Position numbers and translations under genes: made by a program | Assembly (NCBI GenBank): GCA_966112615.1 | Contig: CBHWDO010000003.1 | Coordinates: 186,001 to 250,000, forward strand | Length of the DNA stretch: 64,000 nt | Source: Flavitalea sp966112615 | Lineage (GTDB): Bacteria > Bacteroidota > Bacteroidia > Chitinophagales > Chitinophagaceae | Direction of reading: 5' to 3' | The notes under the pieces: generated by a model | Told to the model about the DNA's origin: nothing | Seen by the model: only the letters and a program-made list of their open reading frames with translations | Databases searched by the model: none | Part shown: piece after piece, positions 1-8,229 of the stretch | Position numbering within the stretch: position 1 is the stretch's first letter | Layout: each line of letters begins with the position of its first letter

Positions 1-547
1 GGTCTGTATATTTTTCTACCAGGTATAAAAGCAGGTTCCAGTATGAGTTTGCGCCGCCACTGGAATAGATGCCGTTTTCTTCCGTGATGATGGTTCCATC
101 CTGCACATCCACTTCAGGAAACATTTCGCGGAACTCACTGATGAAGCCCCAGTGTGTTGAACATTTCTTTCCATTGAGTAAGCCGGTTTTTGCAAGCAGG
201 AAAGAACCGACACAAAGCGAAGCAACTTCAGCGCCTTTAATGTATTGATCATAGATGAATGGTACAGCGTCTGCATTTTTTTCAATGGCTCTCGACATAT
301 TTCCAAACAGTGGAGGAATGATCACGAGATCAGAGGATTTCACTTCATCAAATAATACATCGGGATGAATTGAATAAATTCCATCATCGGATACAATGGG
401 AGATTTGTGGCCTGCAAGTTGTACCTTGAACAAAGGTTCCTTGCCGGCTACAACGAGGAATTGGTTAACTGCATTGAAGCAGTATTGAGGACCAGATATA
501 GTCTGCATGACCGCCTGCTCGGGAACTATGATGGAAATTGTTTTCAT
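1..547 (-). CDS. GlxA-family transcriptional regulator, N-terminal part (runs off left edge)
   Basis: The minus strand is open from the ATG at 547 to the window edge (182 codons). The start reads MKTISIIVPEQAV. The product matches the DJ-1/PfpI-like (class I glutamine amidotransferase-like) domain of GlxA-type regulators, including the nucleophile-elbow region ASLCVGSFLLAKTGLLNGKK followed by STHW and later SSGGANSYWN. In this family an AraC-type helix-turn-helix follows the domain; it would lie outside the window. The role is probably transcription control in response to an unknown small molecule; the target is not visible. No neighbouring target gene can be assigned. Confidence 0.88.
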   Translation of the reverse strand, partial: MKTISIIVPEQAVMQTISGPQYCFNAVNQFLVVAGKEPLFKVQLAGHKSPIVSDDGIYSIHPDVLFDEVKSSDLVIIPPLFGNMSRAIEKNADAVPFIYDQYIKGAEVASLCVGSFLLAKTGLLNGKKCSTHWGFISEFREMFPEVDVQDGTIITEENGIYSSGGANSYWNLLLYLVEKYTD

Positions 548-663
548 AAAATAAATGTAGTATTTATTCCTGTCGCAATCACCCTCTGATTTGACGTTTT
601 TGTACAGTGGTGTTTGTAAAAGTTCTTACTAGGTTTGTATTCGTTCATCAAATAACCTTTTCC

Positions 664-1524
664 ATGACAACAGCCGAAAAAACAACAATTAAAGTAAGTG
701 CAAACATCGATGCACCAGTAGAGAAAGTGTGGGAACTATGGTCCACACCAAAACATATCATGCAATGGAACAATGCCAGTGATGACTGGTGGACTTCCCG
801 TGCTGAAAATGATCTTCGCACAGGGGGCAGATTTGTTTCAACCATGGAAGCCAAGGATGGCAGTTTCAAATTTGATTTTGAAGGTGTATACAGTGAAGTG
901 ATCCCAAATGAAAAGATCCATTATGCCATGGCCGATGGCAGGGAAGTAACAGTATATTTTAAATCGAAGGGAGATCAGACCGAAGTAACTGAAGTGTTTG
1001 ATCCGGAGAATACGCATTCATTTGAGATGCAGGAGTCAGGCTGGCAGGCCATTCTGAACAATTTCAAAAAATATGTTGAGTACACCAATAAGTATCAACC
1101 GATCTATTTTTCTGAACAGATCAATGCATCAAAAGTGAAGGTCTGGAATACCATGATGGATGAAGAAACTTATCATGAATGGGTTAGTTCTGCCTGGCCG
1201 AATTCATTTTATGAAGGCATCTGGAAAGAAGGTGAGTCGCTGTTGTTCATCAACAAAGAGAACAGTGGAACCAGGGCAAAATTGTTGTTTCATCGTCCAT
1301 ATGAAATTTCTCTAGCTGAGCATATTGCAGTGATCAGTAAAGGAGTGGAGAAAGAGCAGGATGACAGTGGATGGATTGGCAGTAAGGAACTGTATTTGTT
1401 TTCCGAGAAAGATGGAGTAACTACACTTGAAGTGATCATGTATGCAACGCCTTCATGGCATGCGATGTTCAAGCATGATTGGCCGATCGCGTTGAGGAAA
1501 CTAAAAGAAATTTGCGAAAGATAA
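664..1524 (+). CDS. SRPBCC/AHSA1-family protein with two tandem domains
   Basis: Predicted 286-residue cytosolic protein. The first half carries the AHSA1-like opening (IDAPVEKVWELWSTPKHIMQW) and the typical DDWWTSRAENDLRTGGRF loop; the second half repeats the fold (FSEQINASKVKVWNTMMDEETYHEW). Such START-like domains bind hydrophobic ligands or act as Hsp90-co-chaperone-like modules, but the ligand here is unknown. The ATG at 664 is chosen because the family's conserved N-terminus begins there; the open frame extends upstream to 607 without homology. It is followed, across a repeat array starting right after its TAA, by two VOC-family genes, a common pairing of small stress or antibiotic-type proteins in Bacteroidota. 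Confidence 0.85.
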   Translation: MTTAEKTTIKVSANIDAPVEKVWELWSTPKHIMQWNNASDDWWTSRAENDLRTGGRFVSTMEAKDGSFKFDFEGVYSEVIPNEKIHYAMADGREVTVYFKSKGDQTEVTEVFDPENTHSFEMQESGWQAILNNFKKYVEYTNKYQPIYFSEQINASKVKVWNTMMDEETYHEWVSSAWPNSFYEGIWKEGESLLFINKENSGTRAKLLFHRPYEISLAEHIAVISKGVEKEQDDSGWIGSKELYLFSEKDGVTTLEVIMYATPSWHAMFKHDWPIALRKLKEICER

Positions 1525-1680
1525 CCGGGCTGACGCGCGCAGCGCGGCTGAACGGACCCGGCTGAACAAACAGCGCAGCGGTTTGGGCTGAAGGGAATTT
1601 CAGTCAGCCTGCATCGCTTGCGATGCATTCAGCCTGGTGCATTCAGCCGACACCGCTTCGCGGGTCGTCAGCCTGCTAAA
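1525..1680. repeat. Family 1 hairpin-linker array (GGCTGAAC repeats)
   Basis: The array starts directly after the TAA of the SRPBCC gene and fills almost the whole gap to the next ATG at 1690. Linkers GGCTGAC/GGCTGAAC and their complements GTCAGCC/TTCAGCC alternate with short hairpins such as GCGCGCAGCGC, CATCGCTTGCGATG and CACCGCTTCGCGGG. Linker orientation switches near the middle, so the array is roughly a large inverted repeat. No coding content is credible here although open frames cross it. Confidence 0.85.
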
Positions 1681-1689
1681 CCAACCACC

Positions 1690-2526
1690 ATGTCAAAAAA
1701 AATCTATCCATGCCTCTGGTTCAACCAGAATGCCCATGAGGCAGCAAAATTTTACTGTTCTGTTTTTAAAGATGCGAAGATCATCGAAGAGAATAATTTC
1801 GTTTCGAACTGGGAAAGTCAGGGACAAAGATTCATGTGCCTCAATGGCGGACCAGAATTCAAAATGAATCCATCCATTTCATTCTTCACACATTTCGATT
1901 CGAAAGAAGAGATTGATGAAGCATGGGCTAAGCTGAGTGAAGGAGGAATGGTGATGATGCCGCTTGATAAATATCCATGGAGTGAGCGATATGGTTTTGT
2001 GCAGGACAAATATGGAGCATGCTGGCAATTGTACACCGGTGATTTCGCTTCGGTAAAACAGAAATTTGTTCCATCATTCATGTTTGTTGGAGAGCAACAT
2101 GGTAGGGCCAAAGAAGCGATCGCACATTACACCTCCATCTTTCCAAATTCAAAAGTGGAAGGGATACTGGAATATGAACCGGGTGAAGATCTTGCCGGAA
2201 CGGTGAAGCATGCGCAGTTTATATTGGATGGATATGTGTTTATGGCGATGGACAGTGGGATGAATCACCATTTTCAATTCAATGAAGGAGTTTCAGTCTC
2301 TATTTTATGTGACGACCAGGCGCAGGTGGATCATTACTGGTCGAGGTTAACCGACGGTGGACAGGAATCGCAATGTGGTTGGTTGAAAGATAAGTTTGGA
2401 GTATCCTGGCAGGTAGTTTCTTCCATGTTAGTAAGATTGATGAATGATCCTGAAAGATTTCCAAGAGTTGTACAGGCATTCATGAAGATGAAAAAGTTTG
2501 ATATCGCTGCGTTGGAGAATGCATAA
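1690..2526 (+). CDS. VOC-superfamily (PhnB/3-demethylubiquinone methyltransferase-like) protein, two domains
   Basis: Predicted 278-residue protein starting MSKKIYPCLWFNQNAHEAA. Two PhnB-like glyoxalase-fold domains follow each other: one with the YGFVQDKYGACWQLY motif and a second with KDKFGVSWQVV. This fold often binds a metal, but PhnB-like members mostly have no proven activity, so no reaction is assigned. The ATG at 1690 is preferred over upstream in-frame starts because those would be encoded inside the repeat array. The next gene, 9 bp downstream, encodes a single-domain relative, so the two probably form one transcript and arose from one family. Confidence 0.87.
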   Translation: MSKKIYPCLWFNQNAHEAAKFYCSVFKDAKIIEENNFVSNWESQGQRFMCLNGGPEFKMNPSISFFTHFDSKEEIDEAWAKLSEGGMVMMPLDKYPWSERYGFVQDKYGACWQLYTGDFASVKQKFVPSFMFVGEQHGRAKEAIAHYTSIFPNSKVEGILEYEPGEDLAGTVKHAQFILDGYVFMAMDSGMNHHFQFNEGVSVSILCDDQAQVDHYWSRLTDGGQESQCGWLKDKFGVSWQVVSSMLVRLMNDPERFPRVVQAFMKMKKFDIAALENA

Positions 2527-2535
2527 AGTATTACT

Positions 2536-2949
2536 ATGAAGAACATCCAGAGTTATCTCACTTTTAATGGGAACTGCAGAGAAGCGATGCATTTTTATCA
2601 GCATTGCCTGGGTGGTGAGCTGTATATCCAGACGATCGCTGAAACCCCCATGGGTAGCCGGTTCCCGGACAACATGAAAAATGCAGTACTGCATTCCAGT
2701 TTGACAAAAGGAGATATGGTGATACTTGGTTCTGATATGGTTGGTCAACATGGATTGATAAAAGGCAATGCCGTATCGATGGTACTCAATTGCACCTCAG
2801 AAAAGGAAGTATTCGATTGTTACAAAAGTTTATCGGAAGGAGGGGAGATCCTCCATGAGATCGAGCTTACTTTCTGGGGTGCACATTTTGGTGATTTGAA
2901 TGACCGGTATGGTAATCACTGGTTCCTGCATTATCATCCGGATATGTGA
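2536..2949 (+). CDS. VOC-superfamily PhnB-like protein, single domain
   Basis: Predicted 137-residue protein with the classical PhnB features: MKNIQSYLTFNGNCREAMHFYQ at the N-terminus (split over the first beta-alpha unit) and the C-terminal WGAHFGDLNDRYGNHWFLHY. It is 9 bp behind the two-domain VOC gene and likely co-transcribed. Members of this family are often annotated as glyoxalase/bleomycin-resistance-like; no specific function is supported by the sequence. Confidence 0.88.
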   Translation: MKNIQSYLTFNGNCREAMHFYQHCLGGELYIQTIAETPMGSRFPDNMKNAVLHSSLTKGDMVILGSDMVGQHGLIKGNAVSMVLNCTSEKEVFDCYKSLSEGGEILHEIELTFWGAHFGDLNDRYGNHWFLHYHPDM

Positions 2950-3034
2950 GAAAAATTTAATATATTACTGCATCGACCCCTAAGAATTCTTACCGCTGCT
3001 ACACAAAAGAATATCACACCTTAAATCATCAACG

Positions 3035-3652
3035 ATGCGAACCAACATTGTAGCAGCAGCCATTTGCGGCTGTATCATCTTCCTTGCATTTGCATGTGAC
3101 AACGAAACTTCCGGCTCAAAGATTGATTCCTCGAATGCCGGTGCCAGTATTATTTCCGCAGTGAATTCAGAAAGTTTGGTAGAGAAAGGCGAGTACCTCG
3201 TGACCCTTGGTGGGTGTAACGATTGTCATTCTCCGAAGATCTTTAAAGATGGAATGATGGGAATAGATTCTTCCCGCATGTTCTCGGGCCATCCGGCGAA
3301 TGAGAAACTTCCTGCTGTGGATCCTAAAAATATGCAACCCGGCAATTGGGTAGCGATGGCTCCCGGTGTAACGGCCTTTGTTGGTCCATGGGGAATCAGC
3401 TTTGCGGCCAACCTCACTTCAGATTCGGCAACCGGTATTGGTGCCTGGACCGAAGAAGCATTTCTTGCAGCAATGAGAACCGGCAAGCACCGGGGACAGG
3501 AAAATGCCCGTCCGATCCTTCCGCCAATGCCATGGTATAATTTATCCAAAGTTGAAGATGAAGATCTGAAAGCGATGTTTGCATTTTTTCAATCGGTGCC
3601 TCCGGTGAGTAATAGGGTGCCGGCGCCGGTAGCTCCGGGAGAAGTGAAGTAA
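3035..3652 (+). CDS. Lipoprotein c-type cytochrome, monohaem
   Basis: Predicted 205-residue exported protein. A hydrophobic signal ends in the lipobox LAFAC (Cys near residue 21), so it is probably anchored to a membrane from the periplasmic side. A single haem-attachment motif CNDCH occupies residues 61-65, after GEYLVTLGG; the distal Met is probably in ILPPMPW. The protein resembles the cytochrome c modules found beside dehydrogenases and alcohol oxidases. No partner dehydrogenase is adjacent, so the electron donor is unknown. Transcription appears independent: 85 bp separate it from the VOC gene upstream. Confidence 0.85.
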   Translation: MRTNIVAAAICGCIIFLAFACDNETSGSKIDSSNAGASIISAVNSESLVEKGEYLVTLGGCNDCHSPKIFKDGMMGIDSSRMFSGHPANEKLPAVDPKNMQPGNWVAMAPGVTAFVGPWGISFAANLTSDSATGIGAWTEEAFLAAMRTGKHRGQENARPILPPMPWYNLSKVEDEDLKAMFAFFQSVPPVSNRVPAPVAPGEVK

Positions 3653-3673
3653 CACGATGGTGGGTGAATTTTT

Positions 3674-3800
3674 TTCACGCAGAGGGCGCGGAGGAGCAGA
3701 GGGGTTCACGCAAAGCCGCTGCCTTCGGCAGCTGCGCAAGGGAGCAAAGAACGCAAAGGGTGGATGATGAGCATCCGGGCTCTGTGCCTCTGTGCCTCTC
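3674..3800. repeat. Family 2 repeat (TTTCACGCAGAG type)
   Basis: Begins TTTTTTCACGCAGAGG and continues with the 'gaggagcagagg', 'ttcacgcaaagcc' and 'gcaaaggg' words typical of this family. It contains variable hairpins CTGCCTTCGGCAG and GGATGATGAGCATCC. The usual mirrored right end TGCGTGAAA is missing; instead the copy trails into 'ctctgtgcctctgtgcctc'. Open frames through it look like repeat translation, not genes. Confidence 0.75.
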
Positions 3801-3884
3801 TTGGGTGTTAACTCTTGAGCAATTCAAACATTTCCTCTGTGAAAAAATACGTGGGGTGGTTTTATAAAAACAAGTTTACCGGCC

Positions 3885-4021
3885 TGGAAAGCGGGTTCTG
3901 CCCGCGTCGCTTCGCTCGCGTTCAGCCCGGTTTCCATCCCGCCCACACCGCTGAAGCGGTGTGTTCAGTATGGTCCGTTCAGCCCAGCCCCTTCGGGTCT
4001 GGTCAGCCCGGTGAGCTCTGC
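3885..4021. repeat. Family 1 hairpin-linker array overlapping the 3' end of the QueD-like gene
   Basis: Linkers TTCAGCC and GTCAGCC join hairpins ACACCGCTGAAGCGGTGT (around 3950), CGTCGCTTCGCTCGCG and CCCCTTCGGG. The array runs into the coding strand of the QueD-like gene, giving its last dozen codons and its TGA (in TACTGAAC on the minus strand). Orientation is uniform (GTTCAGCC on the plus strand) rather than mirrored. Confidence 0.8.
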
Positions 4022-4429
4022 GTAACTGTCGGCGGTTTCGAATAGTTTCAACTTTACCAAATGCACGCCGGATGGCAGTTTCGGCGCGATTCTTTGTTGC
4101 ATATCTATCAACATATTCTCTGCGGAAGGTTCAAAATCCAGCACCCTCAAATTTTCTAAACCTTTCAAATGCGGATTAACTTCCAGGAAAGATTTTGATA
4201 AGAGGATCGCGTGATCATATCTACTCACCACTTCCTCCTGCACAATCTTCTTCAAATCTTTGAAATCGTACAATATGCCTGGGGAGGCGATAAATTCTCC
4301 AGAAAACGCTGTTGCACCGATGGTGACATGTAAAGTATAAGTATGCCCGTGAATGTTCCTGCATGGGCCATCATATCCATGCAGCGCATGCGCAGTCTCG
4401 AACCTGAAAATCTTGGTGATCGTCAACAT
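3965..4429 (-). CDS. queD: 6-carboxytetrahydropterin synthase / PTPS-family protein (QueD-like)
   Basis: Predicted 154-residue enzyme. The zinc-binding histidines of the family are visible: His14 in FETAHALHG, then His27 and His29 in NIHGHTY, with Cys23 as the probable catalytic thiol. A downstream SRYDHAILL carries the Asp-His pair, and FETADSYAE the terminal Glu. QueD makes 6-carboxy-tetrahydropterin from dihydroneopterin triphosphate for queuosine/7-deazaguanine synthesis; no other que gene is nearby. The natural C-terminus appears to end near AELTGL; the last residues (TRPEGAGLNGPY) and the stop are encoded by a repeat array, so the tail is probably an acquired extension. It is divergent from the nitric-oxide-type operon. 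Confidence 0.88.
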   Translation of the reverse strand: MLTITKIFRFETAHALHGYDGPCRNIHGHTYTLHVTIGATAFSGEFIASPGILYDFKDLKKIVQEEVVSRYDHAILLSKSFLEVNPHLKGLENLRVLDFEPSAENMLIDMQQRIAPKLPSGVHLVKLKLFETADSYAELTGLTRPEGAGLNGPY

Positions 4430-4482
4430 AATTAGTGTTTGTTGATCCGATCATTGGGGAACGCAAAATTAAGGATTTGAAT

Positions 4483-4504
4483 TAAAAGTAAATAAATACT
4501 TTTA
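4483..4504. promoter_or_regulatory. Palindromic operator candidate for the Rrf2 regulator
   Basis: A perfect inverted repeat TAAAAGTA - AATAAA - TACTTTTA sits 25 bp before the start of the DUF2249 gene, in the divergent gap to the QueD-like gene. Rrf2 proteins such as NsrR and IscR bind AT-rich dyads of this size over promoters. The last gene of the operon encodes an Rrf2 protein, so autoregulation is the simple reading. This assignment is inference from position and symmetry. Confidence 0.55.
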
Positions 4505-4529
4505 TTAAAAGGCTTCGTAGTTTTGCACT

Positions 4530-5330
4530 ATGTCATTCAATCCCCACTCTAAAATTTCAGCAATCATCGCAGCACATCCGGATGCACTGGATGCGCTCGT
4601 TTCGCTGAGCCCGAAATTCCAGAAACTCCGCAACCCCATTTTGCGCAAACTCATGGCCGGACGAACTTCCATCGAAGCTGCTTCAAAGATCGGCGGATGC
4701 ACCTACGATGATTTCGTTCAGAAACTTTCACCCCTTGGTTTGCAGTTTGAAAAGAATGGAACCTCCACTGAACAAGTGACCATTGCAGCACCTGACTGGC
4801 TCAGTGCAAAAGAAGGAATCTTTGACCTGGATGTTCGTCCAGTCCTGGAAACAGGGCAGGATCCACTGCGCATCATCCTGGATACTTTACAAACTTTAAA
4901 GGCAGGACAAATTCTTTGTGTCATCAACAGCTTTGAACCAACTCCGCTGATAAGCCTGCTCGGTAATAAAGGATATGAATCTTATGTTGAAAACACAGAC
5001 GGTGTTTGCATGACTTATTTTCATCTTACCGATGATGCTAAACTTCCGGAACCCGCGCCACTGGAGATCTCTGAAGGATACGATGAAGTGTTTGCCCAAT
5101 ACAGGAATAGCATGACTGAAATTGATGTGCGGAAACTTTCGATGCCCATGCCGATGGTTCGCATCCTGGAAACACTCGCCACACTTCCCGAAGAAAAAGC
5201 ATTATGGGTGCATCACCGCAAAGTGCCTGCATTTCTATTGCCGGAATTGAAAGACCGCAACTACAATTACCTCATCCGGGAGATTGGTCCTGAAGAAGTG
5301 GACCTGCTCATTTATAAATCCAAACCATGA
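4530..5330 (+). CDS. DUF1858 + DUF2249 domain protein of a nitric-oxide-type operon
   Basis: Predicted 266-residue cytosolic protein. Residues about 5-70 match DUF1858 (ILRKLMAGRTSIEAASKIGG), and residues about 90-160 match DUF2249 (DLDVRPVLETGQDPLRIILD, with FEPTPLISLL). A second DUF2249-like stretch follows near 190-260 (DVRKLSMPMPMVRILETL ... LLPELKDRNYNY). These domains occur with Ric/ScdA, NnrS and nitrite or NO reductases and are thought to act in NO stress or metal-centre repair; the reaction is unproven. The stop overlaps the next start (ATGA), so translation is probably coupled. The palindrome at 4483-4504 lies just upstream. Confidence 0.83.
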   Translation: MSFNPHSKISAIIAAHPDALDALVSLSPKFQKLRNPILRKLMAGRTSIEAASKIGGCTYDDFVQKLSPLGLQFEKNGTSTEQVTIAAPDWLSAKEGIFDLDVRPVLETGQDPLRIILDTLQTLKAGQILCVINSFEPTPLISLLGNKGYESYVENTDGVCMTYFHLTDDAKLPEPAPLEISEGYDEVFAQYRNSMTEIDVRKLSMPMPMVRILETLATLPEEKALWVHHRKVPAFLLPELKDRNYNYLIREIGPEEVDLLIYKSKP

Positions 5331-6613
5331 TCATCTCGCAGGGAAGTCAATCCAGTACCACCACCCACCATAACCTGGTGATCCCTTTCTACCTCTATGC
5401 TGCTGCATCTTTCCTGGTAGCATGCTCACTCTTATTTTCGCATACTCACGCCCTGTTACAGCATTTCTTTAATCCTCCCATCCTTGCCATCACTCACACC
5501 ATGGCCCTTGGTTGGGGAACCATGATCATCCTGGGTGCATCTCATCAACTTATTCCTGTTCTCATCGAATCAAAACTATACAGTGCTGCGCTGGCTAAAA
5601 TTTCTTTCTATACCTGTGCGATCGGTATTCCACTATTGGTATATGGTTTCTTTACTTTTCAGTTCGACTTGATCGCTATCACCGGTGCAACTCTTGTAAA
5701 TGCAGGTGTGATCAGCTTTACAGCAAATGTTGGTTTATCGGTCAATGCACGCAAACAGGAAGATGTTCACTCCGTTTTTGCCTTCACTGCTGCCTGCTGG
5801 CTTTCTTTAACCACCTTGCTGGGTTTATTACTGCTACTGAATTTCAGGATGGATTTTCTTCCTGAAGGTTCTGTACATTATCTCTCGCTTCATGCCCACA
5901 TGGGTATTGTTGGATGGTTCCTGTTGATGGTGATTGGAGTGGGAGGAAGACTGATCCCGATGTTCCTGATCTCAAAATATTCCAATAACAAATTGCTTTG
6001 GTGGATCTATGGATTGATGAATACAGGACTCATATTATTCATCGCATTCTATCTCTATGCACCCGGTGCGATCGCATTTTTCATACCAGTGATCTTGATT
6101 GCTTCCGCATTGATCTTATTCATCCGCTTTGTCAAACAATGTTATCGGCAGCGTATTCGCCGAAAGGTAGACAGCCAGGTTGGTTTGTCTTTGTTTTCCG
6201 TGCCATTAATGGTGTTGCCCGCCATCATATTATTGGTATTGATGATCTTTGGAAGCCGCATTGATCCTACACTTGGTACGCTCTATGGATTCGTGATCTT
6301 CTTCGGATGGCTCACTTCGATCATCATGGGCATGACTTTCAAAACACTTCCTTTCATCGTATGGAATCGTATTCATTCCAATGTATCAGACATGCATACT
6401 GTTCCTACTTTAAAAGAATTCATTGGTGAGAAATTATTCGCATCGATGGGTATCAGTTATATCACCGGGTTTATCTTATTCATTCCCGCCATTATTTTCG
6501 CATATGCATGGCTGTTAGATATCTCCACTGGCCTACTTTTATTATCAGCCATTCTTTATTGCTGGAATGTGGTCAAGGTGAATTATTTTCCACCTGTAAA
6601 AAAAGTATCATGA
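5327..6613 (+). CDS. Polytopic membrane protein, haem-copper-oxidase subunit I-like (NO-stress context)
   Basis: Predicted 428 residues with about a dozen hydrophobic helices. Histidines lie in helix positions that suggest haem binding: THTMALGWGTM and ASHQLIP near residues 55-75, and SLHAHMGIVGW near 190. The layout resembles stand-alone proteins annotated as cytochrome c oxidase subunit I-like in Bacteroidota and plays the part of NnrS in similar clusters; it does not show the usual NnrS opening. It is probably an inner-membrane haem protein acting in NO handling, but this is inferred from context. Both ends overlap neighbours by ATGA, which indicates a tightly coupled operon. Confidence 0.75.
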   Translation: MIISQGSQSSTTTHHNLVIPFYLYAAASFLVACSLLFSHTHALLQHFFNPPILAITHTMALGWGTMIILGASHQLIPVLIESKLYSAALAKISFYTCAIGIPLLVYGFFTFQFDLIAITGATLVNAGVISFTANVGLSVNARKQEDVHSVFAFTAACWLSLTTLLGLLLLLNFRMDFLPEGSVHYLSLHAHMGIVGWFLLMVIGVGGRLIPMFLISKYSNNKLLWWIYGLMNTGLILFIAFYLYAPGAIAFFIPVILIASALILFIRFVKQCYRQRIRRKVDSQVGLSLFSVPLMVLPAIILLVLMIFGSRIDPTLGTLYGFVIFFGWLTSIIMGMTFKTLPFIVWNRIHSNVSDMHTVPTLKEFIGEKLFASMGISYITGFILFIPAIIFAYAWLLDISTGLLLLSAILYCWNVVKVNYFPPVKKVS

Positions 6614-6927
6614 TCACCAACAATGAAACGCTTGCAACAAAAGCTTTGCAATCGATGAAAACAGTGATCGATCCCGAGATCGGATTGAATGTGGTGGATC
6701 TTGGATTGATCTACCAGGTTGATTTTGATGAATCGATTCAAAAGATTTTTATAGCCATGACACTCACCTCAAGGTTTTGTCCAATGGGTGCATCGATCAT
6801 CGACAATATCATTCATGCACTCAAGCAAACATTTGAAGGCTGGGAAGTGTTGGTAGACCTTGTCTACGAACCACGCTGGACCTCCGAAATGATTTCAAAA
6901 GAAGGAAAAGAATTTTTAGATAAATGA
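6610..6927 (+). CDS. MIP18/SufT-family (DUF59) iron-sulfur assembly protein
   Basis: Predicted 105-residue protein with the family signature VIDPEIGLNVVDLGLIYQVD followed by MTLTSRFCPMGASI, where the Cys is the conserved one of the DUF59 fold. SufT-like proteins help mature or repair Fe-S clusters in the cytosol. The ATG at 6610 is chosen since it overlaps the upstream TGA (ATGA) and places the conserved domain directly after the start; an upstream in-frame start at 6508 would lie inside the membrane protein gene. Its position among NO-type genes fits a role in restoring NO-damaged clusters. Confidence 0.85.
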   Translation: MITNNETLATKALQSMKTVIDPEIGLNVVDLGLIYQVDFDESIQKIFIAMTLTSRFCPMGASIIDNIIHALKQTFEGWEVLVDLVYEPRWTSEMISKEGKEFLDK

Positions 6928-7361
6928 GTATCCTGAGTATCACCAGTCAATCGGCCATGAAAGCCGTCATTTTTCTTGCTTCAAAATATGAAGAAGGAAC
7001 ACGCTACAGCGTTCAGGAGATTGCGGATTATATAGGAGCGAGTCAGCATACCGTTGGAAAATTACTTCAAACTCTCGTAAAAGAAAATGTGATCAATAGC
7101 AGCAAAGGCCCGACCGGCGGCTTTTTCATCACCAAAGAACAAATGAAACTTCCCCTCATTAATGTTATTTATGCCATTGATGGAGAGATGGTTTTTCGAA
7201 CCTGTGGTTTAGGTTTGAAACAATGTTCTTCCACACATCCCTGCCCGATTCATTTCGAGTATAAAAAATCCAGGGATGCGATGGAAAAACTATTTTCAAC
7301 GAAGAAGATCGCTGACCTGCGAAAGAATGTGCAGGAAGGTCTCGCGCATTTGAATGTTTAA
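6924..7361 (+). CDS. Rrf2-family transcriptional regulator, NsrR/IscR-like
   Basis: Predicted 145-residue winged-helix regulator. The N-terminal half has the Rrf2 DNA-binding helices (YSVQEIADYIGASQHTVGKL). Three cysteines, Cys94, Cys101 and Cys107 (spacing CX6CX5C), lie in the loop where Rrf2 members hold an Fe-S cluster. With the DUF2249 and SufT-like genes upstream, an NO- or redox-sensing repressor of its own operon is the most likely role, acting at the palindrome at 4483-4504. The start overlaps the previous stop (ATGA). Its TAA overlaps the convergent PhzF stop. Confidence 0.88.
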   Translation: MSILSITSQSAMKAVIFLASKYEEGTRYSVQEIADYIGASQHTVGKLLQTLVKENVINSSKGPTGGFFITKEQMKLPLINVIYAIDGEMVFRTCGLGLKQCSSTHPCPIHFEYKKSRDAMEKLFSTKKIADLRKNVQEGLAHLNV

Positions 7362-8143
7362 AAGAAGATCTCACCGATAAGATAAGTCTGCGCTTTACCA
7401 CTGATCTCCACGCGATCCTCTAAATATTTACAATGCAGCCATCCTTTTCTTTCTGATAATTGAATGGCCGACATGATATTTTTTCCCAACCTCCTACTCC
7501 AATAAGGAATCAAAGAAGTATGTGCCGAACCGGTAACAGGATCTTCATTGATGCCCGACTGGGGACCGAAAAATCTTGATACAAAATCAACTTCATTTCC
7601 TGGAGCCGTGATGATGAATCCACGTGCAGGAACTTTTCCTATCTCCAGGAAATCCGGTTGCATATTGGCTATATCTTCTTCCTTATCATAAATAAAAATA
7701 TAATCGGTCTTTCCTTTTAAAGCCTTTACAGGAGCGATGTTCAGGCCCTTGGTCAGATGTTCAAATTCGGTTACTTCATTTAAAACATCTGTTGGAAAAT
7801 TCAGCGTCAATAAGTTGCTTTCTTTTTTAACTGTCAGTGGCCCGCTTCTGTGAGAATGAAAACGAACAATATTTTCAGAATAACCTTCATGCTCAAATAG
7901 AACATGTGCAGTCGCTAAAGTAGCATGTCCGCAGAGATCCACTTCAACGGTTGGCGTGAACCACCTGATCGCGAACTGGTCATTTTCATGAACAATGAAA
8001 GCCGTTTCAGCAAGGTTGTTTTCTGCAGCGATCTGCTGCATGGTTTTCTCTGGAAGCCACTCGGTCAGTGGACAAACAGCTGCAGGGTTTCCTGCAAAAA
8101 CTTTATCGGTAAACGCGTCGACCTGGTAGATTTTCAATTTCAT
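7358..8143 (-). CDS. PhzF-family isomerase/epimerase-like protein
   Basis: Predicted 261 residues with the two-lobed PhzF fold: KIYQVDAFTDKVFAGNPAAV at the start, the catalytic Glu46 in NNLAETAFIV, GHATLATAHVLF, and the second-lobe EDPVTGSAHTSL. PhzF enzymes catalyse isomerisations; outside phenazine operons their substrate is generally unknown, and no phenazine genes are present. The ATG at 8143 is chosen because family members begin at KIYQVDAF; the frame extends upstream to 8200 without support. Convergent with the Rrf2 gene, sharing 4 bp. Confidence 0.9.
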   Translation of the reverse strand: MKLKIYQVDAFTDKVFAGNPAAVCPLTEWLPEKTMQQIAAENNLAETAFIVHENDQFAIRWFTPTVEVDLCGHATLATAHVLFEHEGYSENIVRFHSHRSGPLTVKKESNLLTLNFPTDVLNEVTEFEHLTKGLNIAPVKALKGKTDYIFIYDKEEDIANMQPDFLEIGKVPARGFIITAPGNEVDFVSRFFGPQSGINEDPVTGSAHTSLIPYWSRRLGKNIMSAIQLSERKGWLHCKYLEDRVEISGKAQTYLIGEIFF

Positions 8144-8229
8144 GGGATGAAGATAGTCGACCAGTTGAGTAGATTTATCAAGATTTTTAGGAACGGCCAA
8201 TTACCTTTGCCAACGTCAAATAGGAATAT

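Noticed and set aside
16..306. 96-residue open frame on the minus strand at the left edge
   Set aside because: The GlxA-type regulator is open in another frame of the same strand across the whole stretch and has clear family motifs.
1525..1680. CRISPR-like array
   Set aside because: The spaced units are hairpins with complementary arms and linkers in both orientations; there are no equal-length unrelated spacers and no cas genes.
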